A stretch of 64,000 nt of DNA from Gemmatimonadaceae bacterium (GCA_036273715.1 DASUHB010000074.1:62001-126000), one strand, 5' to 3'; shown: positions 17,354-26,218, counted from the first letter of the stretch. Program-made: numbers and translations. Notes: generated from the sequence alone by a model not told the origin.

Positions 17354-18292
17354 ATGCCTCGTCGTTTGCGCACGACCGCGACCGGAAAGTGCACGGATGA
17401 GACATCCACCCGCGCGCCCCAACCGCTCACGGCTCGCGTCGTGATCGCCGTTGCCCTCCTCCCAGATCTCCTCCTCGGACGCCTGCGCACCGCACTCGGC
17501 GCCCACGAAACAATCATCGCCGCCTCGAGCATCGATGAGTCCGACAGCATTGCGTCCGCGCTCGAGCGCGGCGACATCGACCTCCTCGTCCTCGATCCCG
17601 GTGATCGACGCCTCGACCACCGCACGCATACGCTCGCCGCGCTCCTCGCGCGCTACGCCGCGGTACCGGTGCTGCTCTACACGGCCCTCACCACCACCAG
17701 CGTCGCCCTCGCCGCCCAGCTGCTCCCCGGCGGCACCCGGCGGTTAGTCATCGCCGGCGTCGAAGACCAGCCGGGTGCGCTGCGCGCGCTGGCCGTGCGC
17801 ATGAGCATCGACGCGCTCGCCCAACGCTTCCTCGCATGCGTCCATCGCCAGCTCGCCGAGCTGCCGGCGGGCGTCGTTCGCGCGATTCAGGCGCTGTTCG
17901 CGTCGCCGCGGCGCTTTCAGTCGGTCGGAGACATCGCGCTCGCATCCGCCGTCTCGCGGCGCCACCTCGAGCGCGTCATGCGCCGCGTGGGATTCGCGTC
18001 GTGCCGCGAGCTGCTCATCATCGCGCGCACGCTGGCCGCATTTCGGCTGCTGCAGCACGAGCATCGATCGTTAGGCGAGATCGCAGCGCGCCTCGACGTC
18101 CAGCCGCGCGTCCTCGGCCGCCAGGTGCGCACGCTGCTCGGCGCGTCATCGACGCTCGACCTCGCGCGCCTCGACGCCGACGACCTCCTCGATGCATGCA
18201 CCCATGCGCTCTGCCGCCGGCAAGCACCACCGTCGCGACCGCCGGCACCGCGCCCACGCCGGACGCGCTCGAGCGTGTATGACGGGAGGTGA
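17354..18292 (+). CDS. AraC-type transcriptional regulator with pseudo-receiver
   Basis: About 312 residues. An N-terminal receiver-like segment (RVVIAVALLPDLLLGRLRTAL through DIDLLVLDPGDRR, quoted in parts) precedes an AraC helix-turn-helix domain (SVGDIALASAVSRRHLERVMRRVGF and SLGEIAARLDVQPRVLGRQV, in parts). It resembles the regulator at 13149-13931 in layout. The start is uncertain: the ATG at 17354 is used, but GTG at 17276 or GTG at 17441 are possible, and the last would align best with the shorter relative. None has a good ribosome site. The C-terminal 40 residues are a Pro/Arg tail. Confidence 0.65.
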   Translation: MPRRLRTTATGKCTDETSTRAPQPLTARVVIAVALLPDLLLGRLRTALGAHETIIAASSIDESDSIASALERGDIDLLVLDPGDRRLDHRTHTLAALLARYAAVPVLLYTALTTTSVALAAQLLPGGTRRLVIAGVEDQPGALRALAVRMSIDALAQRFLACVHRQLAELPAGVVRAIQALFASPRRFQSVGDIALASAVSRRHLERVMRRVGFASCRELLIIARTLAAFRLLQHEHRSLGEIAARLDVQPRVLGRQVRTLLGASSTLDLARLDADDLLDACTHALCRRQAPPSRPPAPRPRRTRSSVYDGR

Positions 18293-18370
18293 CATTGTAT
18301 GACTGCGTGACACCAACGCGCCCGGTATGTTCGCCTGCCACGATTCCTTCAGGCGATAGGCGAGCGAACG

Positions 18371-18565
18371 GTGGCCAAGACACGCAATCCGAAAAAGAAA
18401 GTCGTCCAGGTCCGCGTCACTCCCGCGGAGAAACTCCGTATCGAGCGCGTGTCCGGCGCCGAAAATCGCACCGTCAGCAACTGGATCTACGGTCTCATCA
18501 TGCGCGAGCTGGCGTCGCGCGAGGATGCAATGCAGCTCAAGGTCGCAGAGCCGAAGCACCCATGA
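18371..18565 (+). CDS. Ribbon-helix-helix (CopG/Arc-like) small protein
   Basis: 64 residues. The strand VVQVRVTPAEKLRIERVSGAENRTVSNWI matches the ribbon plus two helices of Arc/CopG DNA-binding proteins or antitoxins (quoted as one motif: strand VQVRVT, helix 1 AEKLRIERVSG, helix 2 TVSNWIYGLIMREL). Start GTG at 18371 with an AGGCGAG-like site. No toxin gene is recognisable next to it; the following gene (18727) is a larger helical protein. It could be a free-standing regulator. Confidence 0.6.
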   Translation: MAKTRNPKKKVVQVRVTPAEKLRIERVSGAENRTVSNWIYGLIMRELASREDAMQLKVAEPKHP

Positions 18566-18726
18566 CCGCCCTCGAAACCGAGCCGGCGAGGCCGACGTTG
18601 ACGGTCGTCGGTCGGCGGGGTATGATGCCCGAGCAGCACAACCGATGATCGGCGATGGAGTTCGCCGCCAAGTGCCGGGTGGTCCGGCTGATGACTCCTA
18701 CGGTATGCTCACGCAGGAGTCTTTTC

Positions 18727-19203
18727 TTGCCCCAGAACTCGCCAGATCGCCTGCTCAACGCGCACCAGCAGCGGCATTTCGAGGTGCTGCTCGCCGGCCT
18801 CGAGCAGGCACTCGATAGCATCGAGGAGCTCGCCGCGCGCGCGGATCGCGCCCCGGGCGGCGGCCTCACGCAGTATGCGCCGGACCTGCCGCCCGGATTC
18901 GCGAGCGCGGTTCGACCGCTCCTAACGCAGCTCCGCGATCGGATCGATCACCTCGCCGCTGCCCTTGCGCTCCGCGGACAGTCGCGGTCCATCGCGCAAA
19001 GCATCCGCGCCATTCTGATCGCGGAAATGGTACGACTCGAGGACAGCACGTCCGCCCAACTCCGCGGCTACGGCACCGTCGATCCGCGCGTCTCGAACGT
19101 CATCGAGCCCGAGCTCGAGCACCTGCACGCGCTGCTCGCGTCGATCGCGCAGCTTCTGGCGTCCCGCCCGTCATCCACGGCGCCGCGCGGAGGCAACCAA
19201 TGA
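18727..19203 (+). CDS. Hypothetical helical protein
   Basis: About 158 residues, mainly helical (NAHQQRHFEVLLAGLEQAL, SVRPLLTQLRDRIDHLAAAL-like heptads and ELEHLHALLASIAQLL). No signal peptide or known domain. I prefer the TTG at 18727 because AGGAG stands 7 bp upstream. ATGs at 18655 and 18691 would add a Cys/Arg-rich stretch that does not look like the rest of the protein. Confidence 0.5.
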   Translation: MPQNSPDRLLNAHQQRHFEVLLAGLEQALDSIEELAARADRAPGGGLTQYAPDLPPGFASAVRPLLTQLRDRIDHLAAALALRGQSRSIAQSIRAILIAEMVRLEDSTSAQLRGYGTVDPRVSNVIEPELEHLHALLASIAQLLASRPSSTAPRGGNQ

Positions 19204-19274
19204 TCGGTACACGTCACGGGCTCGCTTCTCTTCGGCTTCGTGACGCGGTATGCGCTCGCAACATCGACGGTCAC

Positions 19275-19294
19275 GGCGCAGCACGTGCTGCGCC
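19275..19294. repeat. 20-bp perfect palindrome in a 293-bp gene-free stretch
   Basis: GGCGCAGCAC joined directly to GTGCTGCGCC. It lies 71 bp past the helical-protein stop and 202 bp before the DUF892 gene. It could terminate the upstream transcript as a hairpin or be a binding site (E-box-like CACGTG centre). The rest of 19204-19496 holds no gene that I can support. Confidence 0.45.
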
Positions 19295-19496
19295 TCGGCG
19301 CGTGTGCCTAATGGAGGCGCATTGAACACGTAGCGCGCTCATCACGCTCGAACGCGCGCACGTGATCATGTACCGGCCTCACGCCGCCGCCGAGGATGCG
19401 CGCGATGCGAGAAACCGCCATGCGCCCTGAAACGCGGACCGAGCATTGCATTGACGCCCGCTTCCGACCGACGAGACCCACTCCCCGGAGGCACCG

Positions 19497-20093
19497 ATGG
19501 CCGCGCACACACTTTCCGACCTGTATGTCGAAGAGCTCCGCGATCTTTACAACGCGGAGCGCCAGATACTCAAGGCACTACCCAAGATCATCAAAGCCGC
19601 ATCGAACGACGATCTCAAGGAAGCGCTCGAATCGCATCGGCAGGAAACAGAAGGACACGTGACGCGGCTCGAGCAGATCTTCGAGAACCTGGGCAAGAAC
19701 GCCAAGGGCAAGACATGCCACGGAATGGAAGGGGTGCTGTCGGAAGGCGCCGAGCTCATCGAGGAAGATCCCGAACCGGAAGTCCTGGATGCCGGCATCA
19801 TCTCGGCGGCGCAGCGCGTCGAGCACTATGAAATCGCCGCCTACGGCAGCGTCCGCACGTGGGCAGAGCAGTTGGGCCTGAACGATCAGGTCGAGCTGCT
19901 CGAGCAAACGCTCGAGGAAGAGAAGGCGGCGGACGAGAAATTGACCGAGCTCGCCACGCAGTCGATCAACGCCAAGGCCGCGGAGGAAACCGAAGTCGAG
20001 CGCCGGCGGACATCGGATGCCGACCGGACGGAACGGCGGCCCTCATCCACGCGACGCCCGGCCTCGGAGAAGCGCCCCCGCCCAACCGCCTAA
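19497..20093 (+). CDS. DUF892/YciE-like ferritin-fold protein
   Basis: 198 residues. The first 165 match the DUF892 four-helix family: LSDLYVEELRDLYNAERQIL, HRQETEGHVTRLEQIF, KTCHGMEGVLSEG and AAQRVEHYEIAAYGSVRTWA. The acidic/His positions in these helices are the ferritin-like metal site. Family members are stress-induced, non-haem iron proteins. The C-terminal 35 residues are a basic, disordered tail (RRRTSDADRTERRPSS). Gene end TAA is part of a GCCTAAC motif and is followed by a strong hairpin. Confidence 0.85.
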   Translation: MAAHTLSDLYVEELRDLYNAERQILKALPKIIKAASNDDLKEALESHRQETEGHVTRLEQIFENLGKNAKGKTCHGMEGVLSEGAELIEEDPEPEVLDAGIISAAQRVEHYEIAAYGSVRTWAEQLGLNDQVELLEQTLEEEKAADEKLTELATQSINAKAAEETEVERRRTSDADRTERRPSSTRRPASEKRPRPTA

Positions 20094-20125
20094 CGAAAGC
20101 GATCGCGGCGCGAGCGCACATCCCG

Positions 20126-20154
20126 CACACCGGGTGACTCGGTCACCCGGTGTG
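20126..20154. terminator. Bidirectional terminator-like hairpin
   Basis: 13-bp perfect arms CACACCGGGTGAC and GTCACCCGGTGTG around TCG, between the converging DUF892 and PfpI genes. The right arm contains the PfpI stop codon and its last codons, so the hairpin overlaps coding sequence. Confidence 0.7.
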
Positions 20155-20706
20155 TCCGGCATGGTGCATCGCTCCGCTGAAGAGCGTCACCATCGCCTCG
20201 TTGAACGCCGGAATGTCGTCGGGCTTGCGGCTCGAGACCATGTTCCCATCCACGACCACTTCTTCATCCACCCATCGGGCCCCTGCATTCTCGAGGTCCG
20301 TCTCGAGCGATGGCCACGACGTGATACGACGGCCCTTCACCGCGCCACTCTCGATCACGGTCCATGGTCCATGGCAAATCACAGCGACCGGTTTGCCGGC
20401 GTCGAAAAACGATTTCACGAACGCCACCGCCTTCGGCTGCCAGCGCAGCGCATCGGGATTCATGACGCCGCCCGGGAGCAACAGCGCGTCGTAGTCGTCC
20501 GGGCGCGCGTCGTCGAGCGGCACATCCACCCGCAGCTCGTCGCCCCACTCTTTGGACTTCCAACCGCGCACCTTCCCCGTGCGCGGCGAGACGATCTGCG
20601 TCTCGGCCCCGTGCTGATCGAGTGCTTCGCGCGGTTTCTCGAGTTCGACCTGCTCGAATCCGTTCTCGACGAGAATCGCCACCTTCATGCCCTGAAGTGT
20701 GTTCAT
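20143..20706 (-). CDS. DJ-1/PfpI family protein
   Basis: 187 residues of the PfpI/YhbO glyoxalase-chaperone type. The nucleophile elbow is AVICHGPW with Cys111-His112, and the conserved acidic residue lies in VENGFEQVE. LLLPGGVMNPD is the other family motif. GGAGGG precedes the ATG at 20706. It is linked in position with a DUF892 stress protein on the other strand, pointing to general stress defence. The stop lies within the terminator stem. Confidence 0.9.
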   Translation of the reverse strand: MNTLQGMKVAILVENGFEQVELEKPREALDQHGAETQIVSPRTGKVRGWKSKEWGDELRVDVPLDDARPDDYDALLLPGGVMNPDALRWQPKAVAFVKSFFDAGKPVAVICHGPWTVIESGAVKGRRITSWPSLETDLENAGARWVDEEVVVDGNMVSSRKPDDIPAFNEAMVTLFSGAMHHAGHTG

Positions 20707-20955
20707 GCGGCCCTCCTGCCAATGATCGACATCGCGTGAGCGGGTTACGCCGCTGCAATGAGTGAACCGCGTCGCCGGACGGGCGCAGGGCGCCTGCCGC
20801 GGCCGCCGTTTCTCTAAGGCGGCGATGCCGATGTGCCCAACCCAGCGTTGCCAGCGCACCGTTGGAACAGTTTCTGCCTTGCACACGGTCACGGTCGCAG
20901 TTGGGTACGGCAGACTCTCTCGCTCCCGGCTCACTTCAAGCGCGCCGCTCGACGC

Positions 20956-21906
20956 ATGCACTCCATCTTCGATCCCGCCTCGCCCGAGGCGATGGCCGTC
21001 ACGCGACTCTGGTGGTGGCTGTTCGGTGCCGGCCTCGTCATCTGGCTCGGCGTCGTTGCGGTGGCAGTCCGTGCGGGGTTGTCGGCGCACGGCGCTCCGG
21101 GGTCCGACGAGATCATCCACGATGCGCCCGGAACGGCGCGCCGCGTCCAGCGCGTGATCATCGCCGCGGTGCTCTCGACGGCGGTCATCCTCGCCGCGAT
21201 CCTGGTGTACAGTTTCTCCGTTGGGCATGCGCTCGCCCAACACACCGACCAACGCCTGGTGATCGAGGTGACGGGGCATCGGTGGTGGTGGGAGGTCCGC
21301 TACCCAAGCGCCGATCCAACCAGGATCGTGACCACCGCGAACGAGATCCACGTACCGGTCGGCGTACCGGTTCAGGTACGGCTTGCGTCGGACGATGTCA
21401 TCCACAGCTTCTGGGCGCCTAACTTGAACGGCAAACGCGATCTCGTTCCGGGGTACGCGAGCGCGCTCTGGTTTCGCGCCGATACGCCGGGCGTCTATCG
21501 CGGACAATGCGCCGAGTTCTGCGGGCTGTCGCACGCGAAGATGGCGTTCTTCGTGATTGCCCAACCGCGCGCGGCGTTCGACGCGTGGTACGCGGGCACG
21601 TCGCGCCCGGCCGCTACCCCGACCGATCTCCTCGCGCTCCGCGGCGAGTCGCTGTTCATGCACAGCGGCTGCGCGCTCTGCCACAACATTGCCGGCACGA
21701 CCGCGGGGGGCCAGGCGGCGCCGGACCTCACACACGTCGCCGGTCGCCGCACCATTGCGGCCGGAATGCTCGACAACACGCCGCAGAACATCGCGCGCTG
21801 GATTTTCGATCCGTCGGTCATCAAACCCGGCGCTCGCATGCCCTCGTTTCACTTTCCTGCCGATGAGATGAACGCCGTCGTGGCCTACCTGGAGACGCTC
21901 AAGTGA
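20956..21906 (+). CDS. ctaC: Cytochrome c oxidase subunit II with fused cytochrome c (caa3 type)
   Basis: 316 residues. Two membrane helices (about 21-40 and 67-88) precede a cupredoxin domain with a complete CuA site: His150, Cys185, Glu187, Cys189, His193 and Met196 (GQCAEFCGLSHAKM). A C-terminal cytochrome c domain has haem motif CALCH (Cys239, Cys242, His243) and a candidate axial Met295 (ARMPSF). It takes electrons from soluble cytochrome c to haem a in subunit I. The ATG at 20956 starts directly before the first helix; upstream in-frame sequence is not membrane-like. Its stop overlaps the ctaD start (GTGA). It is divergent from PfpI with a 249-bp gap that should hold the operon promoter. 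Confidence 0.93.
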   Translation: MHSIFDPASPEAMAVTRLWWWLFGAGLVIWLGVVAVAVRAGLSAHGAPGSDEIIHDAPGTARRVQRVIIAAVLSTAVILAAILVYSFSVGHALAQHTDQRLVIEVTGHRWWWEVRYPSADPTRIVTTANEIHVPVGVPVQVRLASDDVIHSFWAPNLNGKRDLVPGYASALWFRADTPGVYRGQCAEFCGLSHAKMAFFVIAQPRAAFDAWYAGTSRPAATPTDLLALRGESLFMHSGCALCHNIAGTTAGGQAAPDLTHVAGRRTIAAGMLDNTPQNIARWIFDPSVIKPGARMPSFHFPADEMNAVVAYLETLK

Positions 21907-23864
21907 GCGCGTTAGGCAACAGCACCATCGACGGCGGCGCGCTCGCCCCCGAAGCCGTGGCGCAGAATGCCGGCGCCCTCGAACGCACGTGGTCCACGAA
22001 GCCCGGCGTCTGGGCCTGGGTGTGCACCGTCGATCACAAGGTCATTGGACGCCGGTACGTGATCACGGCGTTCGCCATGTTCCTCGCCGGCGGCATCGAA
22101 GCGGCGCTGATGCGCGCGCAACTGGCGCGGCCGGAGAACGGATTTCTCGGAGCGGATCGATACAACCAGATTTTCACGACCCACGGCACGACGATGATGT
22201 TCCTGTTCGCGGTCCCGATGATGACCGCGATGGGTTTGTACTTCGTTCCGCTGATGATCGGAGCCCGAAGCGTCGCCTTCCCGCGGCTCAACGCGTTCGG
22301 ATACTGGACGTATCTGGTCGGCATCGGATTGTTGTACGTGGCGCTGCTCACGAATCACGCGCCGGACACCGGATGGTTCGCGTACGTGCCGCTCTCGGAA
22401 ACGCTCTACGCCCCGGGACATCGGGTGGACGTGTGGGCGCAGCTCGTCACGTTCACCGAGATCGCGGCGCTCTGCGCGGCGGTCAACATCATCGTCACGG
22501 TGTTCAAGATGCGAGCGCCGGGGATGTCGGTGAACCGTATTCCGCTGTTCGTGTGGGCACAGCTCGTGGTCGCGTTCATGATCGTATTCGCGATGCCCGC
22601 GGTGGCGGCAGGCAGCACGCTCATGCTCGCGGCTGACCGCGCGATTCACATGCAGTGGTTCATCCCGGCGCGTGGCGGCGATGTGCTGCTCTGGCAGCAC
22701 ATCTTCTGGTTCTTCGGACATCCCGAGGTCTACATCATTTTTCTGCCGGCGTTAGGCATGGTGACGCCGATCGTCGAGACGTTCTGCCGCCGTCCGGTCG
22801 TCGGCTACGGCGCGATCGTCATGGCAAACATCGCGACGGCGTTCTTCGCCTTCGGCCTCTGGGTCCACCACATGTTCGCGACGCCGCTGCCGGAGCTCGG
22901 CGACAGCCTGTTCACGGCCGCCAGCCTCGTCATCGCCATCCCGAGCGCCGTGCAGATTTTCTGCTGGATCGCCACGATGTGGACGGGCCGCCCGCGCCTG
23001 ACGGTGCCGATGCTGTTCGTGCTCGGTTTCCTGTTCACGTTCATCAACGGTGGCATCACCGGTGTCATGCTCGCGTCCGTGCCGTTCGACCGCCAGGCGC
23101 ACGATACGTTCTTCGTCGTCGCACACCTGCACTACGTGCTGTTGGGCGGCGGCGTGATGCCGCTCTTCGCCGGCCTCTACTTCTGGTTTCCGAAGTTCAC
23201 CGGCCGCCTGCTGCGCAATGGGTTAGGCAAGTGGCATTTCTGGCTGTTCCTCATCGGCGTCAACGTCACCTTCTTCCCGATGCACATCCTCGGCCTCGAC
23301 GGCATGCCGCGGCGCATCTACACCTACCTCGCCTCGACCGGCTGGGGGCCGCTCAATCTGCTCTCGTCGCTCGGGGCAGCGACGATCGCCATCAGCGTCA
23401 TCATTTTCCTGGTCAACGTCGTTCTCAGTTGGCGAGGCGGCGCCGTTGCCGGCCCGAATCCATGGGGCGCGAGCGGCCTCGAGTGGGCCACCGCATCGCC
23501 GCCGCCGCCGTACAACTTCGCGTATCCGCTCATCGTCTCCAGCGCGCACCCGCTGTGGGACGCGCACGCTGCGCTGCCGGTCGCAACCGGCCTTCGCACC
23601 GATCGCCGCGAGGTGTTGACGACGACGACGTTCGATGCCCGCCCGGACGCGCGCCACAGCTCGCCTCGCGAATCGATCTGGCCGTTCTATCTCGCGCTGT
23701 GCATGGGCGTCGTGTTCATCGGATCGATCTTCCGCCCGTACTGGGTGCTCATCGGCACCGCCCTCTCGCTCGCCGGCCTCTTCGGGTGGGGCTGGCAGAG
23801 CACGCGGCCGATCGAACGCGAGCGGATCGCGTTGCCTAACGGCGCCCTCGTGGAGCGCACATGA
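21903..23864 (+). CDS. ctaD: Cytochrome c oxidase subunit I
   Basis: 653 residues, the catalytic haem-copper subunit. Ligands are visible: His94 (low-spin haem), His273 and Tyr277 in GHPEVY (CuB and cross-linked Tyr), His322-His323 (CuB) and His408/His410 in VAHLHYV (haem a3 and haem a). About 100 residues beyond the usual 12 helices add two more membrane segments (IWPFYLALCMGVVFIGSIF and WVLIGTALSLAGLFGWGW), seen in long caa3-type subunits. GTG start overlaps ctaC; ATGA overlaps ctaE. Confidence 0.95.
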   Translation: MSALGNSTIDGGALAPEAVAQNAGALERTWSTKPGVWAWVCTVDHKVIGRRYVITAFAMFLAGGIEAALMRAQLARPENGFLGADRYNQIFTTHGTTMMFLFAVPMMTAMGLYFVPLMIGARSVAFPRLNAFGYWTYLVGIGLLYVALLTNHAPDTGWFAYVPLSETLYAPGHRVDVWAQLVTFTEIAALCAAVNIIVTVFKMRAPGMSVNRIPLFVWAQLVVAFMIVFAMPAVAAGSTLMLAADRAIHMQWFIPARGGDVLLWQHIFWFFGHPEVYIIFLPALGMVTPIVETFCRRPVVGYGAIVMANIATAFFAFGLWVHHMFATPLPELGDSLFTAASLVIAIPSAVQIFCWIATMWTGRPRLTVPMLFVLGFLFTFINGGITGVMLASVPFDRQAHDTFFVVAHLHYVLLGGGVMPLFAGLYFWFPKFTGRLLRNGLGKWHFWLFLIGVNVTFFPMHILGLDGMPRRIYTYLASTGWGPLNLLSSLGAATIAISVIIFLVNVVLSWRGGAVAGPNPWGASGLEWATASPPPPYNFAYPLIVSSAHPLWDAHAALPVATGLRTDRREVLTTTTFDARPDARHSSPRESIWPFYLALCMGVVFIGSIFRPYWVLIGTALSLAGLFGWGWQSTRPIERERIALPNGALVERT

Positions 23865-24469
23865 CGTCCCTGCGGGCCGAGACCAGCGTGGCCGACTTGC
23901 CGACCGTCACGTTCGGACAGCGGAGCCTCATGTGGTGGGGAACGCTCGGCTTCATGGTCATCGAAGGCTGGACGCTGGCGCTGCTGCTCGTGAGCTACCT
24001 GTATCTGCGCCAGAGCGTGATCCAGTGGCCTCCCGCGCCGTCGCAGTCTCCGGCGCTTCTCATGCCCAGCATCACTCTCGCCCTCATGGCGCTGAGCGTG
24101 GTGCCCGCGGTGGTGGTCGCACGCGCCGGAGGCCGGTTGGATGCGCCCGCGGTCAAGCGCTGGCTCGTCGCTCATTCGCTGATTGGCGTCGCAATTCTGA
24201 TTCTGCGGTGGTGGGACGTCCAGTCGCTCGGCGTGCGATGGGACGCCAATGCGTACGGGACCGCGGTGTGGATGATCGTCGGCTTTCACACCTCCCTGTT
24301 GCTGCTCGATGTCCTCGACACGCTCGGCCTAACGCTGTGCTTTTTTGTCAGGCGGCAGCCGGTGAAGTCGTTCAGCGACGCGGCCGACAACAGCGTCTAC
24401 TGGTACTTCACCGTCGGCATCTGGCTGCCGGTGTACCTGATCGCCTATGTCGGTCCCCGCGTCATCTGA
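23861..24469 (+). CDS. ctaE: Cytochrome c oxidase subunit III
   Basis: 202 residues with five predicted membrane helices, a short subunit III. LMWWGTLGFMVIEGWTLALL carries the conserved Glu of the family and the last helix is WYFTVGIWLPVYLIAYVGPR. It overlaps ctaD by 4 bp and the next small membrane gene by 23 bp, so subunit stoichiometry is probably held by coupled translation. Confidence 0.85.
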   Translation: MTSLRAETSVADLPTVTFGQRSLMWWGTLGFMVIEGWTLALLLVSYLYLRQSVIQWPPAPSQSPALLMPSITLALMALSVVPAVVVARAGGRLDAPAVKRWLVAHSLIGVAILILRWWDVQSLGVRWDANAYGTAVWMIVGFHTSLLLLDVLDTLGLTLCFFVRRQPVKSFSDAADNSVYWYFTVGIWLPVYLIAYVGPRVI

Positions 24470-24812
24470 GCGCCGGCGCCCGGGCATCGGACGCGCCGTC
24501 CTCGCGGTGTGCCTCAACCCGCTGTTGGGCCTGGTGAACCAGGCGCTCATCCTGGCGGCGGATCCGTGGATGTGCGTCCACCAGCAGCGTTGGACATCAT
24601 GCGCGCTGCCGGCCGTGTGTGTGGTGCTGATTGCGCTGCTCAGCACCGGCGCCTATCGCAGCTGGCTCGAGGCGCGGCACGCCGGCGATGGCGCGCTGGC
24701 GTCCGCCGAGCGATTTCTGGGGCTGTTAGGCATGGAGTTGGGCGCGCTCGCCGCGACGTTCCTCATCGCGCAATCGGCTGCGGCGGTGACCTTCCCGCCG
24801 TGCGCCATCTGA
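24447..24812 (+). CDS. Small membrane protein in the oxidase operon
   Basis: 121 residues with three hydrophobic segments (ALPAVCVVLIALLSTGAY and LGALAATFLIAQSAAAV are the clearest). It is placed where ctaF or an assembly factor is often found, between ctaE and ctaG, and overlaps both. No family recognised; an accessory or assembly role is inferred from position. Confidence 0.65.
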   Translation: MSVPASSERRRPGIGRAVLAVCLNPLLGLVNQALILAADPWMCVHQQRWTSCALPAVCVVLIALLSTGAYRSWLEARHAGDGALASAERFLGLLGMELGALAATFLIAQSAAAVTFPPCAI

Positions 24813-25543
24813 TGTCCGGCCGCCGGATGCCGCCGCACGACGCGGTGCTGCGGCGGCGGCGCACGCTCGTTGCGGGATGCGCAGTGGCGCTCGCCGCGGT
24901 GATCGGGCCCGCCGACCGCATCGCCGACCGGCTGTTCGTGGCCCACATGATCCAGCACGAGCTGCTCATCGCCGTCGCGGCGCCGCTGGTCGCATTTGGG
25001 CGGCCGCTGATCACGCTGCTGCGCGCGGTCCCGCCGGCGCGGCGCGCCGCGGCGTCGTTAGGCAGATGGCGGCCGGCGGCGGCGCTCGCGCGCCTCTGCC
25101 GGCGCCAGTCGCTCATGTGCCTCGTGCATGGCGCCGCCATCTGGCTCTGGCACATACCGGCTCTCTTCGACGCTGCCCTCGCGCATCCGGCCATCCATGT
25201 GGTGCAACACCTATCCTTCTTCGGCACCGGTGTGCTCTTCTGGTCCGCGGTCGCGTACCCGCGACGCTCGAGCGACCTCGGCCGCTCGATCATCTATCTC
25301 TTCGTCACCGCCGTTCACACGGCGGTGCTCGGTGCACTGCTCGTCGTCGCGCCATCACCGTGGTACGCGGCGTATGCATCGCACGCAGCCGCCTCGGGAC
25401 TCACGCCGCTCCAGGACCAGCAGCTCGCCGGGCTGGTCATGTGGGTGCCGGCGAGTGTGCTCTACCTCGCGGCCGCGCTGCACACGGCCCGCCGCTGGTT
25501 AGGCGCCGCTGGATTCGTCTCAGGGAACCCGGTGCGCCGATGA
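24812..25543 (+). CDS. ctaG: CtaG-like caa3 oxidase assembly protein
   Basis: 243 residues, multi-helix membrane protein of the CtaG/caa3_CtaG family: FVAHMIQHELLIAVAAPL, IWLWHIPALFDAAL, HVVQHLSFFGTGVLFW and DQQLAGLVMWVPASVLYL carry the paired His residues typical of these copper-related assembly factors. The ATG overlaps the previous stop (TGATG). The 3' end runs 24 bp into the convergent DUF421 gene. Confidence 0.85.
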   Translation: MSGRRMPPHDAVLRRRRTLVAGCAVALAAVIGPADRIADRLFVAHMIQHELLIAVAAPLVAFGRPLITLLRAVPPARRAAASLGRWRPAAALARLCRRQSLMCLVHGAAIWLWHIPALFDAALAHPAIHVVQHLSFFGTGVLFWSAVAYPRRSSDLGRSIIYLFVTAVHTAVLGALLVVAPSPWYAAYASHAAASGLTPLQDQQLAGLVMWVPASVLYLAAALHTARRWLGAAGFVSGNPVRR

Positions 25544-26113
25544 GGTGCTGGACTCACCGTTCTCGCCTTCGCGGCGGCGTGCGGGCTCGGGCCACTCGTA
25601 TCCAGGAATCTTGAGGCCGTAAAATGCGGATTCGTCGCTCGGCTTGGCCTGCTTGGGCACCACCGACCACTCGCCATCGTTCTCGGGAACCACGATGCGC
25701 ACCTCGCTCAAGGAGCGCAGTCCCTTGCGCCGCACGGCTGCTCGCACTTCGTCGGCGCTCACGCTGCTCTGCCCCAACCGCTCGTCTAACAGCTTGCCAT
25801 CCCACAGCACCACGCGTGGCGCCTCGCGCACGGCGTGATGAAACAGCAGCCAACGCGCCTGCAGCCAGCGCGTCGCCTCCTGCAGGATGACGAGCACGAT
25901 GAGCGCGGCCGCGGCCTCGCTCAGCGTGACGCCCGGCGTGACCGCAACCGCCGAGAGGATGGCTCCGAACGTGACGGTGACCACGACGTCGTATCCGGAC
26001 ATGCGCGCCAACGCTTGCTGCCCGACGAGCCGCAGCACGGCGACGACGAACACGAAAAGAATCGCAGCTGTGACGGCGGCGCGACCGACGGCCGCCCACG
26101 AATGGAAGAACAT
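25520..26113 (-). CDS. DUF421/YetF-like membrane protein
   Basis: 197 residues: three N-terminal membrane helices, then a soluble DUF421 domain. RMSGYDVVVTVTFGAILSA and ARWLLFHHAVREAPRVVLWDGKLL are family signatures, and the soluble part has ADEVRAAVRRKGLRSLSEV. Function of the family is poorly known. It is convergent with ctaG with a 24-bp overlap and divergent from the Nramp-like gene. Confidence 0.85.
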   Translation of the reverse strand: MFFHSWAAVGRAAVTAAILFVFVVAVLRLVGQQALARMSGYDVVVTVTFGAILSAVAVTPGVTLSEAAAALIVLVILQEATRWLQARWLLFHHAVREAPRVVLWDGKLLDERLGQSSVSADEVRAAVRRKGLRSLSEVRIVVPENDGEWSVVPKQAKPSDESAFYGLKIPGYEWPEPARRREGENGESSTSSAHRVP

Positions 26114-26218
26114 CGCAGCGACACGCGATGAAGACGTTCACCCGAGCTACAAACGCTGTACCGCCGCGCCGATCGCACGGCAAACGCTGGCACACGAGAT
26201 GCGACTTCAGGCTGCCAC

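Noticed and set aside
18371-19203. Ribbon-helix-helix gene plus following gene as a toxin-antitoxin pair
   Set aside because: The second gene has no toxin motif and the spacing (161 bp) is too large for a typical pair.
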